DNA from: Rossellomorea aquimaris
GTDB taxonomy: Bacteria > Bacillota > Bacilli > Bacillales > Bacillaceae_B
NCBI RefSeq assembly: GCF_001877785.1
Contig: NZ_MINN01000072.1
Coordinates: 1 to 51,049, forward strand
Direction: 5' to 3'
DNA: 51,049 bases
Position numbers and translations under genes: made by a program. Below the pieces are notes generated by a model. It was not told the origin of the DNA. It did not search any database and saw only the letters and a program-made list of their open reading frames with translations. Shown here piece after piece: positions 7,474-14,571 of this stretch (its first letter is position 1; the number at the start of each line of letters is the position of its first letter).

Positions 7474-8475
7474 CTAACAAGATTCTCGAATGATTAGCTT
7501 TGGATCAAACCGGAATACGAGCCCCTCATCTTGATCCTCTTTTTTCTGGATTTTGTTTAATAAAAATTCTGCAGCCTTCTTTCCGATTTCAAAAGTGGGC
7601 TGGGCAACGATCGTAAGGCCAGGCTCATAAAATGAGGCAAAGGACACATCATCGATCCCAATGATTGCGAGGTCCTCAGGAATCTTCACATTATGTTCTT
7701 TTACATATTTCAATATTTCAATGAGCGTCAAATCATTTCCCGCGAGTATTGCTTCAGGGGCATCGTCAAGAGAAAGCAACTCCCGAACCCCTTCTTTTAT
7801 CCTGCTCACTTCAAGGCTCTTAATATAGTCATCCCTGATTTCGAGATCATTGGCTTTCATCGTTTCCTTATAGCCGTTGATCCTCTCCATCCTCGGGGTG
7901 ACATTCCGAATCACGTTTGTAATGATTCCGATTTTCGTGTAACCCTTGTCAATGAAATGCTGTACTCCGAGACCTGCCGCTTTCTTATTATCAAGAAGCA
8001 TGGATGGTATCGGAACATCCGGCACTGTCCGGTCAACGAACACGATCGGGTAGCCTTCCTTCTGCATCTCATTGTACAAGGCTGCATTATCACCGGTAGG
8101 CAGCAGGATGATGCCATCCACCTGCTTGGCGCGGAGCATCTCGATGTACTTCCGCTCCTTCTCCGGATCATCATCCGCGTTACAGACAATGGTATGGAAG
8201 TCTGCTTCGTGGCAAGTGTCTTCTATTGCCCTGATCACCTGAGTGGAAAAAGTATGCAGGATATTTGCTACGATCACTCCGATCGTCGTCGTAGACTTCT
8301 GCTTCAGGCTTCTTGCTACAATGTTCGGTCTGTAACCAAGCTCCCGGATCGATTCTTCTATTCTCTTCTTCGTTTCTTCCCTCATATAATCAAAACGATT
8401 ATTCAAGTACTGGGAAACGGTACTCTTAGATACATTCGCATGCTGAGCAACATCAGCAATCGTTACTTTTTTCAT
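7474..8475 (-). CDS. LacI-family transcriptional regulator of the sugar-acid operon
   Basis: A 333-residue LacI/GalR repressor. The helix-turn-helix occupies residues ~3-25 (VTIADVAQHANVSKSTVSQY), with the hinge helix around NIVARSLKQKSTTTIGV. A periplasmic-binding-like sensor domain follows, with GIDDVSFASFYEPGLT near the C-terminus. It is the first gene of the operon it probably controls. A GGAGAG ribosome site lies before the ATG, and two palindromic operators lie 26-63 bases upstream of the start codon. The inducer is unknown, most likely a pathway intermediate such as KDG or KDPG. Confidence 0.92.
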   Translation of the reverse strand: MKKVTIADVAQHANVSKSTVSQYLNNRFDYMREETKKRIEESIRELGYRPNIVARSLKQKSTTTIGVIVANILHTFSTQVIRAIEDTCHEADFHTIVCNADDDPEKERKYIEMLRAKQVDGIILLPTGDNAALYNEMQKEGYPIVFVDRTVPDVPIPSMLLDNKKAAGLGVQHFIDKGYTKIGIITNVIRNVTPRMERINGYKETMKANDLEIRDDYIKSLEVSRIKEGVRELLSLDDAPEAILAGNDLTLIEILKYVKEHNVKIPEDLAIIGIDDVSFASFYEPGLTIVAQPTFEIGKKAAEFLLNKIQKKEDQDEGLVFRFDPKLIIRESC

Positions 8476-8500
8476 TCACTACTCTCCAACTTTCATTTCC

Positions 8501-8572
8501 TAAACCGATTTACTAAATCGGTTTACTAAATCGATTTATTGAAATTATATGATAATTGAAAGCGCTTTACAA
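8501..8572 (-). promoter_or_regulatory. Promoter, cre box and LacI operators of the sugar-acid operon
   Basis: On the minus strand, -35 TTGTAA (8567-8572) and -10 TATAAT (8544-8549) are separated by exactly 17 bases. A near-consensus cre core GAAAGCGCTTT (8558-8568) fills the start of the spacer. Just downstream lie two operators. One is a perfect 12-bp inverted repeat, TAAACCGATTTA-c-TAAATCGGTTTA (8501-8525). The other is a shorter palindrome, TAAATCGATTTA (8527-8538). The layout predicts repression by the adjacent LacI protein and by CcpA. Confidence 0.75.
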
Positions 8573-8616
8573 TAGGTTTTTTGAAAATTTATATATGTAA
8601 TATATTGGACATAAGA

Positions 8617-8641
8617 AAAAACGCGTGGCGGCCGCGTTTTT
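8617..8641. terminator. Bidirectional terminator-like hairpin
   Basis: AAAAACGCG and CGCGTTTTT form a 9-bp stem with a 7-base loop, with an A/T tract on both sides. It lies between the operon promoter and the transporter remnant at 8733-8940 and could end transcription in either direction. Confidence 0.5.
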
Positions 8642-8732
8642 GAATCAAATGATATCATATAAAAAAATGCCCTTTCCCGGGAAAACATTGCTGTTTCCGG
8701 TGCGGGCACTATGTGTTTTTTTAGCAGGTTTT

Positions 8733-8940
8733 TCAACAATATGTGGAATCGTCTGCCTCGGCTTTAAAATGGACCCCAATCATTAAGAAAACTGATCCCA
8801 TCACGATCCATATGAGCAGCAGCGGCATCATGAAACGGATCCATTTGGTCCATGATATTCCTGCTATCACCAGGTTCGCCTTAAGAATTCCGGAAATCCA
8901 TCCCCCATTTTATATGCCTGTTCCGACTGGCTGTGCTGCC
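8733..8940 (-). pseudogene. C-terminal remnant of a membrane transporter, possibly YfcC-like
   Basis: The minus-strand frame gives AAQPVGTGI, an in-frame TAA, then NLVIAGISWTKWIRFMMPLL and a hydrophobic stretch ending VFLMIGVHFKAEA. A small-residue helix followed by a W-x-RF-x-x-P turn and a last hydrophobic helix resembles the end of YfcC/C4-dicarboxylate-carrier permeases. The rest of the gene is absent and an internal stop is present, so it is a relic. The family call rests on my recollection of the C-terminal pattern and is tentative. Confidence 0.4.
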
Positions 8941-8973
8941 TGATTGTGGTTCAGCCTCAAAAGATATAAGAAT

Positions 8974-9801
8974 TTACCGTATGTTCGCAGCTTCTTTTGT
9001 CTTCCTTCCACTTAACACATAAATTAAATAACCGACGACGTTCAATAAAACAAATGCAATGACCCAGCCGGCCTTTAATCGTCTGTGATGATAAGCCTTG
9101 ATTGTTGCCCAAATCGTGAATAGAGTACAATAAATGGCAAACCCTGAAAATAGAATGATAGCCAGCCAATCACCGATATGTTTTGTTTCCATTCCAACAT
9201 ACCACTTCTCATCCCATATAGCATAAGGGAAGAAATCAGCTTGAAGCCATACAGGGTTCCTCACTTTTTGTTCAAAACGATAATCTGCTTTCGTGTCCTT
9301 CACATAGTCAGACACAAGATTGACATTGTCTACACTGCTTACATTATATATTTCAAGCTGCGAAATATGGTCAGTACCCTTTATTAAACTGCGAATTTCT
9401 GTTTTCATTTCCTCTGATATACTGTTTTTATCGCTTAAGATTTCGGAAATCTGTGAAGCAACTATCGAGTTTTCATCCGCATTATCTTGTTCGATGGACC
9501 ATACATATCCGAATGCAGCTGCCGTAAAAAGAATGATAACGACAGCCAGATAGAGCACCCATTTTGCGAACGTTTTTTGCGCCTTGAATAACTCCCCAAT
9601 GACAGATCGGATTTCTTTTTCTCCGCCAAAGCGTTCAATGGCAAGCTTAATCGCTTCTTGTTCGCTCTTTCCTTCCGATTTCAGTTCGTGAACTGCTTCT
9701 AAAAGATGACTTTTCATTTCTGCTTTTAAATCTTCAATTTCTTTCTTGTTCCCACGGACGTTATGATAGACTTCTTCGACATATGATTCTATTTGCTTCA
9801 C
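8974..9801 (-). CDS. HAAS-domain membrane protein with PLDc_N-like C-terminus
   Basis: A 275-residue membrane protein. Residues 1-70 form the helical HAAS/permease-prefix domain common in genes paired with PadR regulators (IESYVEEVYHNVRG, then AIKLAIERFGGEKEIRSVIGELF). A membrane helix follows (~80-100), then an extracellular region of about 100 residues. Two or three more helices end in AGWVIAFVLLNVVGYLIYVL and GRK, the pattern of a PLDc_N-type membrane hairpin. It overlaps the padR gene by 4 bases. HAAS domains are thought to bind the partner PadR protein. No enzymatic role can be assigned; envelope-stress sensing is an inference. Confidence 0.75.
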   Translation of the reverse strand: MKQIESYVEEVYHNVRGNKKEIEDLKAEMKSHLLEAVHELKSEGKSEQEAIKLAIERFGGEKEIRSVIGELFKAQKTFAKWVLYLAVVIILFTAAAFGYVWSIEQDNADENSIVASQISEILSDKNSISEEMKTEIRSLIKGTDHISQLEIYNVSSVDNVNLVSDYVKDTKADYRFEQKVRNPVWLQADFFPYAIWDEKWYVGMETKHIGDWLAIILFSGFAIYCTLFTIWATIKAYHHRRLKAGWVIAFVLLNVVGYLIYVLSGRKTKEAANIR

Positions 9802-10145
9802 GCTTTTTCTCCCCCTTCTAAGAACGAGTCAATTATTTTCTTTACAAACTGCCATTCCTTACGCTTATCTTCAAAGCCCTCTTCTCCCATTGGCGTGAGC
9901 TTATAATATTTTCTTCTGCCGCCTGGTCCCTGTTCGTCACCCCAGTAAGAAGAAATCCACTTATTCTTTTCTAATCGCTTTAAAGATAAATATAGCGTCC
10001 CTTCTTTTAATTCAAATTGTTCCCCGCTTCTTTCCCTTACTAATTTGGCTATTTCATAGCCATACATATCCCGGCTGTGTAAAAGCGACAAAATCAATGT
10101 ATCTATATGACCCTTTAATACTTCTTTATTCACTTCCAAATTCAT
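9798..10145 (-). CDS. PadR-family transcriptional regulator
   Basis: A 115-residue winged-helix regulator of the short PadR subfamily. Signature segments are LKGHIDTLILSLLHSRDMYGYEIAKLV, then FELKEGTLYLSLKRLEKNKWISSYW and GRRKYYKLTPMGEE. It heads a two-gene operon with the HAAS membrane protein. A run of G bases just before the ATG serves as an unusual Shine-Dalgarno. A TACCT...AGGTA dyad lies about 30 bases upstream and may be its own operator. The effector is unknown. Confidence 0.9.
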   Translation of the reverse strand: MNLEVNKEVLKGHIDTLILSLLHSRDMYGYEIAKLVRERSGEQFELKEGTLYLSLKRLEKNKWISSYWGDEQGPGGRRKYYKLTPMGEEGFEDKRKEWQFVKKIIDSFLEGGEKA

Positions 10146-10175
10146 CCCCCCCCTTATATTAGTTATAAATTATAT

Positions 10176-10194
10176 TACCTAATAATGCAAGGTA
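10176..10194 (-). promoter_or_regulatory. Possible PadR operator
   Basis: Dyad TACCT-9-AGGTA about 30 bases upstream of the padR start codon in an AT-rich promoter region. PadR proteins usually repress their own operon through such dyads. The match is only 5 bp per arm. Confidence 0.35.
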
Positions 10195-10240
10195 TTAATT
10201 TAAAAAATATTAGCTTGCAGTGTTATTTCTTACTCTTCTT

Positions 10241-10360
10241 CTAACATTCCATGCCAGGATCATCAGCGCCCTTTAATTCTGTATTAGGTGGTTGCTCTGA
10301 TGTTTGAGTTCTGCCGCCCGGCAAATTAAATTGATACGAACCTGGGATTTTTGAAAGCAT
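10241..10360 (-). other. Possible 39-codon ORF or coding remnant
   Basis: The frame starts at ATG 10360 and ends at TAG 10241. It reads MLSKIPGSYQFNLPGGRTQT and ends KGADDPGMEC. No convincing Shine-Dalgarno precedes it, and I do not recognise the sequence. It lies in a zone of gene debris, so it may be the tail of a lost gene rather than a small gene. Confidence 0.25.
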
Positions 10361-10394
10361 AGTAACTAAATCTAATTCAGGGAGGGTTTTTGTC

Positions 10395-10657
10395 TTGTTT
10401 GGAAGAAATGGTTCTTAAGGGGGATCATTTTACTGTTTGTCACGGCAGTATCTAATGCTTTGCTGGGAGTGATTTTTTTGAAGATTGCTATTTTATCTGA
10501 TATTCATGAAGGATTAAACCGGAAAAAAACAGGGGCTGATATTATGTCTGTTCTAAAAAAATGGATGGAAGCTCATTTGCCGGATGTGTTTCTGATAAGC
10601 GGTGACATGACTGCGGGTCCTGAAAAATCCCTTAACGCACGCTCCTTGACCGGCTAA
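10395..10657 (+). pseudogene. Metallophosphoesterase, 5' fragment with frameshift
   Basis: A GGGAGGG site and a TTG start give MFGRNGS and then stop. A one-base shift resumes a hydrophobic lead (VWKKWFLRGIILLFVTAVSN) and then the phosphoesterase core LKIAILSDIHEG and DVFLISGDMT, the first two metal-binding motifs of calcineurin-like enzymes. The gene is cut after about 60 codons and runs into BlaI-like sequence near 10636. It is therefore doubly broken: frameshifted at the N-terminus and missing the NHD and HxH motifs. Confidence 0.6.
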
Positions 10658-10842
10658 CACGTAAACAAGTCATCGCAGTCAACAAAGACAAGCGCATTTA
10701 CACGTTCACACCGCTCTATTCCGAGCATGAGTGCCAGCGCGCTGAAGCCCGATCCTTAATCGACCGCATATACGGAGGGATCACCAAATCCCTCCTCGTC
10801 CAATTTATCGAAGACGAAACGCTGACCAAGGAAGAGCTTATT
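10636..10842 (+). pseudogene. C-terminal fragment of a BlaI/MecI-family repressor
   Basis: This frame reads RTLLDRLTRKQVIAVNKDKR then YTFTPLYSEHECQRAEARSL and DRIYGGITKSLLVQFIEDE. It matches the end of the winged helix and the dimerisation helices of BlaI/MecI repressors (TLLxRLxxKG, YxPLVSxEE, GGSxKxLLxxFLED). The DNA-binding half is absent and replaced by the phosphoesterase fragment. The frame runs on to a stop at 10861-10863 across the start of a DinB-like fragment. Confidence 0.6.
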
Positions 10843-11062
10843 GGATTTTGCAGAACCTTATAGAAAGCAATTCATAGATACAATTAAGTCATTTTCGGAA
10901 GAAGACTTACATAATATAAAAATTGACCGTTCTGATTCAGGTTACATACGGGATTTGGGGGACATGCTGCTGCGAATCGCCTATCATGAATCCGTTCATA
11001 CAGGTCAGTTATTGGATTACTTAAGATCAGCAGGGGTACATAGAATTCGCATATGGGATTAA
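10841..11062 (+). pseudogene. C-terminal fragment of a DinB-like protein
   Basis: A 73-codon open frame from a TTG. The segment DMLLRIAYHESVHTGQLLDY carries the His-x-x-x-His pattern of the last metal-binding helix of DinB/YfiT-type four-helix proteins. The earlier helices and first metal-binding His are missing. It is joined directly to the BlaI fragment, and no ribosome site or promoter is visible. A fragment rather than a small functional gene is most likely. Confidence 0.5.
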
Positions 11063-11069
11063 TTCCTCA

Positions 11070-11285
11070 ACGGTGTATCACATAAGTGATGCACTTTTTC
11101 ACTTTCAAGAATCCCATCCCGTCTTCCTTCACTTCCACTGCCTCCATCAGGTCGATTACAAACCGGTACACCCTTCATGCACTCCTCGAAAATAAATCCC
11201 CCGCTTCAACCACAGACTTTGTAATAAACATCGCTCATCATCTTCCCTTCGTTGATAAAATTGATCACTTCTACCGGGTCAAGGC
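11070..11285 (-). pseudogene. Decayed coding remnant of unknown family
   Basis: Minus-strand frames give DPVEVINFINEGKMMSDVYY, then after shifts and stops VYRFVIDLMEAVEVKEDGMG and FLKVKKCITYVIH. The amphipathic, charged pattern is protein-like, but there are at least one frameshift and one stop, and the ends are lost. I do not recognise the family. A REP-like cluster abuts its 5' end. Confidence 0.3.
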
Positions 11286-11400
11286 ACCTGTCCCCGCTAT
11301 CTGAACCGGGACAATGAACCTGTCCCCCCGTCCCGTTTCAAAATACTTCTCTCAATACCGCAGGAATACCGCAGGGACAGGTACTCCGGTCTTTTTCATA
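11283..11400. repeat. Cluster of degenerate REP-like palindromes
   Basis: Within 120 bases occur GGCACCTGTCCCC, GGGACA-atgaacc-TGTCCC (11308-11326) and GGGACAGGTACTCCGGTC (11374 on). These are the same end motifs as the better-preserved palindromes at 11759, 13011 and 16702. The cluster lies between a gene remnant and repeat copy A. Confidence 0.6.
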
Positions 11401-11478
11401 TTAACCGGCGCAATTCCCTTCACCCTTCTACGCAGAATAACCGGTCATCTGATTGCAGGAAATTCAAATCAATAATCT

Positions 11479-11681
11479 AAAGATTATTCGACAAGTTGCT
11501 CGGAAACAGAGGAAAGTGGCTTGAAAAATGAAAATTTGGCACGTAAATCTGGAAAGTGGCTCGTATATTTAAAATGTGGCTTGAAAAGGTTGAAAAGTGG
11601 AATGAAAACGAGGTTTGAGGCTAAATGCCGGTTTCTCTAACAGTCAAGAATCCTTTAAAACCGGTGTTTTTAACATGAGGT
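11479..11681 (+). repeat. 203-bp phased-TGG repeat, copy A
   Basis: Starts AAAGATTATTCGACAAGTTG and ends with a small palindrome (AAAACCGGTGTTTT) and AACATGAGG. Between these, TGG triplets occur at element positions 39, 59, 79, 99 and 120, each followed by a four-base NNYG (CTTG, CACG, CTCG, CTTG, AATG) and an A-rich spacer. Copies B and C have the same length and spacing but differ in many bases. No open frame is conserved among copies. REP-like palindromes lie on both sides. Confidence 0.85.
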
Positions 11682-11758
11682 CTACTGGTTTATTAAGAGA
11701 TTTGAATTATTTTAGACCATTTGTGCTGTAAAAAGAATAGAATCCAGCAAGAAACATA

Positions 11759-11804
11759 AGGGACAGGTACCCCGGTTCTTATAAAACGAAGTACCTCTCC
11801 CCTA
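11759..11804. repeat. REP-like palindrome
   Basis: GGGACAGGTACCCCGGTTCTT, about 15 bases of loop, then GTACCTCTCCC. It forms an imperfect hairpin and follows repeat copy A by about 80 bases. No gene lies between this repeat and 11933. Confidence 0.65.
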
Positions 11805-11932
11805 TGTTCCAACCCTAACTACCTAAGAAAACAGGAATCATCTTATTTTTTCCAAATAAAATACTAGAAACAGATACTTTACAACTGGCACTCTAAATAG
11901 GTTGGCAGACAGGAATAAGCAGGAGGGGTGAC

Positions 11933-12760
11933 ATGGCACTTAAGCTTTATATCGTGATTTTGCTGGGGTTTTCAGTGGCCAATTTAGCTTTTTTCATCTT
12001 CAAACCATTAAAATATCATTTGTCTCTCCGGACACTGCGGAAAACACTTTATACATTGTTTATTGGAGCAATATCCCTCGGTTTATTGCTGGATGAAATC
12101 CAATTGTCTGAGTGGGAGCTGATCCTGACCCTGACTGCAATCGTGATATTTATGGACATCGCCATCCTTCTGACTCCGAGCATCATGAAAATCTGGAGTG
12201 CTGAATTTCATTACACCGATTATGTCGAAGAGATCATCAAGACCAACGATAAGATTCATAAAGCCATGGTCTACCGGGTTGAAGCGATGTCTGAAATGAT
12301 TCAAACGAACAGTGAGCTCCTTCCATTCAGGAATTACACGGACCAGGAGTTAAGAAACTATCTTGATCTATATGCTGCAAAGTTCGGTTTCGACATTCAG
12401 ATTCACCGGGTACCCCAAATTGATTTTTCAGCAGGTGATTTACATCATGCATGGATAGAAGGATTGGCTGCTGATGAGATCGAAATGCTCGTTGAAACCC
12501 ATCGGTTAACAGAAGGAATCAGGATGACAGTAGAACAAATCAAGACCATCAACAATTTTGACTTCGACAGTGAGGAAGAAGACGTGGAAGCCCTGGCACA
12601 ATCAGCCGTCGTTTCCCTGATCGAGGACGAAAGCATGCTTGTACCGGTATTTATGGATACAGACCAGTTCATTGTTGTCTTAAAAGAGGAGATCGGTGAG
12701 GTGTTAGAGGTAGATGCAATCCACATCGCCAACTTAATCTATCTTTTCTACTCGCTTTAA
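11933..12760 (+). CDS. SpoIISA-like membrane toxin
   Basis: A 275-residue protein with three N-terminal membrane helices (about residues 4-22, 37-53 and 62-82). These are followed by a cytosolic domain starting with a helix (SAEFHYTDYVEEIIKTNDKIHKAM) and ending in a hydrophobic helix. This is the plan of SpoIISA, the B. subtilis toxin that damages the cell envelope during sporulation and is neutralised by the small protein SpoIISB. The B. subtilis protein is 248 residues, so the length is similar. AGGAGG lies 6 bases before the ATG. A tiny basic ORF follows 80 bases downstream, as expected for the antitoxin. The assignment is by architecture and remembered sequence pattern. Confidence 0.7.
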   Translation: MALKLYIVILLGFSVANLAFFIFKPLKYHLSLRTLRKTLYTLFIGAISLGLLLDEIQLSEWELILTLTAIVIFMDIAILLTPSIMKIWSAEFHYTDYVEEIIKTNDKIHKAMVYRVEAMSEMIQTNSELLPFRNYTDQELRNYLDLYAAKFGFDIQIHRVPQIDFSAGDLHHAWIEGLAADEIEMLVETHRLTEGIRMTVEQIKTINNFDFDSEEEDVEALAQSAVVSLIEDESMLVPVFMDTDQFIVVLKEEIGEVLEVDAIHIANLIYLFYSL

Positions 12761-12840
12761 ACCGACATATTTAGATGTACACTTCTTCCCTCTTCATGAA
12801 TAAGATGGAGGTATAGGAACTCGGACAGGAGTGAAAAAAC

Positions 12841-12969
12841 ATGGACAAGGACTCAAATAAGAAACCTGCCTCTAAAAAAGTAACGCACCTCAAAGGTGAA
12901 ACCAAAATAGATAAGAAAAATAAAGAAGCACTTAAAATCATTAAATCGATTAAGGGGATGTTTGGTTAA
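12841..12969 (+). CDS. Small basic protein, putative SpoIISB-like antitoxin
   Basis: A 42-codon gene with AGGAG 9 bases before the ATG. The product starts MDKDSNKKPASKKVTHLKGE and ends with an amphipathic ALKIIKSIKGMFG helix. Roughly a third of residues are Lys. It follows the SpoIISA-like gene on the same strand by 80 bases. SpoIISB in B. subtilis is a 56-residue basic, disordered antitoxin that wraps the SpoIISA cytosolic domain. Sequence identity between such short proteins is too low to judge by eye, so the call rests on position, size and charge. Confidence 0.6.
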   Translation: MDKDSNKKPASKKVTHLKGETKIDKKNKEALKIIKSIKGMFG

Positions 12970-13010
12970 AGAATATGAATCAACTAAAATGGCAAACATG
13001 AAAGAGATTA

Positions 13011-13058
13011 GGGACAGGTATAACGGTTCTTTACATCAAAAACCGTGGTACCTGCCCA
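13011..13058. repeat. REP-like palindrome
   Basis: GGGACAGGTA-ta-ACGGTT, a 14-base loop, then AACCGT-gg-TACCTGCCC: one of the best-preserved copies. It lies between the converging ends of the spoIISB-like gene and add and may also act as a terminator. Confidence 0.7.
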
Positions 13059-13076
13059 CAGGCTCGCTCTCGCCTC

Positions 13077-14075
13077 CTAATCCACCAAATACTTCCTCAA
13101 CTCTTCTTTAATCTCATCCATCGCAAAGGAAGCTTCCACGCTGTTCATATAAATCTCCCTATAATCTTCATCGCTCATATCAAATTGATTCCAGACGATA
13201 TTAAATTCCTTTGCCATCGTCGTATCGGATACCGTCCTATTGTCAGTATTGATGGTAATTTCGATTCCGTCCCTGTGGAAATCATATAAGGGATGATCCT
13301 CGAATCGGGTAACAGCTTTGGTCTGCACATTACTGGTCGGGCAGATTTCCAGCACGATCCTTTTATCTTTCACAACCCGATAGGCTTCTTCGCAGTCTTT
13401 GATATATACACCGTGCCCGATTCTTTCAGCCCCCAGCCATTCAACGGCCTCGAGCACATTTTTTCCGATCCCTGTTTCCCCTGCGTGGATCGTGACTCTG
13501 TAGCCATATTCCCTGGCGAGCGAGATGGGTTCAATGAATTGAGCGCAGAACCCTTCCTCTTCGGAAGCACATAAATCAATCGCGACGACTCCTTTTCCCA
13601 AGAAGGCCTTCCCCTTTTCCACGACCTCAAAAGCACGTTCAGGAGCCATCGTCCTCATGCAGGATAAAATGATATTCCCTTTAATATCGAATTGATCTTC
13701 TGCTTCCTGCATCCCCTCGATCACGCTTGCAATGATTTCTTCAACCGTTAATCCCTGTTGTGTATGAAGTAATGGCGCAAACCGCACCTCCATATATTTC
13801 ACCTGTTCGTTAGCTGCGTCCTCAAAAAGCTCAAAAGTGATCCTCTTCAAATTTTCCTTTGTCTGCATAACGGCATTAGGGATCGAGAATTTCTCTAAGT
13901 ATTCATCCAACGATCTGCAGTCCAGCGGAGCAATGAGCTCTTCTTTCATCTCTTCTATATCCAACGACAGGATACGGATCCCATCCCATTTGGCAATATC
14001 TATGATCGTTTCAGGCCGGACACTCCCATCCAAGTGGCAGTGCAGTTCAATTTTTGGCATGTCAGCAATATTCAT
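13077..14075 (-). CDS. add: Adenosine deaminase
   Basis: A 332-residue metal-dependent amidohydrolase that would convert adenosine to inosine and ammonia in purine salvage. All zinc and catalytic motifs are present: HCHLDGS near residue 12, the catalytic pair in HAGE, IGHG, CPTSNVQT and NTDNRTVS. The length is normal. The ATG is preceded by AAGGAGG. Upstream lies an adenine-type purine riboswitch with its own terminator, so expression should respond to adenine. An adenine deaminase of the same fold is possible, but the motifs fit adenosine deaminase better. Confidence 0.93.
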   Translation of the reverse strand: MNIADMPKIELHCHLDGSVRPETIIDIAKWDGIRILSLDIEEMKEELIAPLDCRSLDEYLEKFSIPNAVMQTKENLKRITFELFEDAANEQVKYMEVRFAPLLHTQQGLTVEEIIASVIEGMQEAEDQFDIKGNIILSCMRTMAPERAFEVVEKGKAFLGKGVVAIDLCASEEEGFCAQFIEPISLAREYGYRVTIHAGETGIGKNVLEAVEWLGAERIGHGVYIKDCEEAYRVVKDKRIVLEICPTSNVQTKAVTRFEDHPLYDFHRDGIEITINTDNRTVSDTTMAKEFNIVWNQFDMSDEDYREIYMNSVEASFAMDEIKEELRKYLVD

Positions 14076-14100
14076 AATTGGACCTCCTTAATTTTCATAA

Positions 14101-14208
14101 AAAAAATCCTGATTACGAAGAAAATACAAGAAAAAGTATCTTCTTCGTAATCAGGATTTTTTGGTTCCTGGTAGAGACCTCCAAACCATATTATTGGAGT
14201 TATACGAA
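14101..14208 (-). promoter_or_regulatory. Purine riboswitch, adenine type, with overlapping terminator
   Basis: On the minus strand the aptamer (14144-14208) reads TTCGTATAACTCC, AATAATATGGTTTGGAG, CTCTACCAGGAACC and ATCCTGATTACGAA. P1 is TTCGTA/TACGAA, with conserved TATAA and CTACC loops. The J3/1 segment is GATTAC. The base at the specificity position is U, which indicates adenine; guanine sensors have C. A long hairpin, ATCCTGATTACGAAGAA pairing with TTCTTCGTAATCAGGAT, followed by TTTTTTTT (14101-14162), uses the 3' strands of P3 and P1. Ligand binding should therefore block termination, an ON switch like pbuE. Confidence 0.9.
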
Positions 14209-14235
14209 TGTGAGAATCGTATTCGGTTTTATATT

Positions 14236-14264
14236 ACGATAATGAATTGTTCATTTTTTGTCAA
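14236..14264 (-). promoter_or_regulatory. Sigma-A promoter for the riboswitch-add transcript
   Basis: A consensus TTGACA box (14259-14264) and a TATCGT box (14236-14241) with 17 bases between them, about 30 bases before the aptamer. The -10 box matches only 4 of 6 bases. Confidence 0.5.
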
Positions 14265-14272
14265 GTGGGGAG

Positions 14273-14571
14273 CCGGGGGGACAGGTACGATGGCTCTATA
14301 GATAGGGAATTATATCAAAAGGTATTCCTTTGCTAAGACAAATTATTATAAGCACGTTTTTCCACACTTTCAAGTCTATCTCATGTGCCGGATTCTATCT
14401 CCTAATAAAATACACGACTCCAATGAAACAATAAACAACATCATCAAAAGAGCAGCAATTGTGTTGAAACCTTTTCAATAGGGAAATAAATCAACAACAA
14501 AGACCATTCTATTCTTCACCCGATGTAAGTAACTTGAATACTGAAAAGGAACCTTTCCAATAAATAGTTAT
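14273..14571. other. Intergenic stretch with half a REP-like repeat
   Basis: GGGGGGACAGGTACGATGG at 14273 is a left half of the REP-like family. The following 280 bases hold no convincing gene. A minus-strand frame near 14390-14460 gives a short hydrophobic run (NTIAALLMMLFIVSLE) that may be a membrane-protein relic. Confidence 0.35.
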
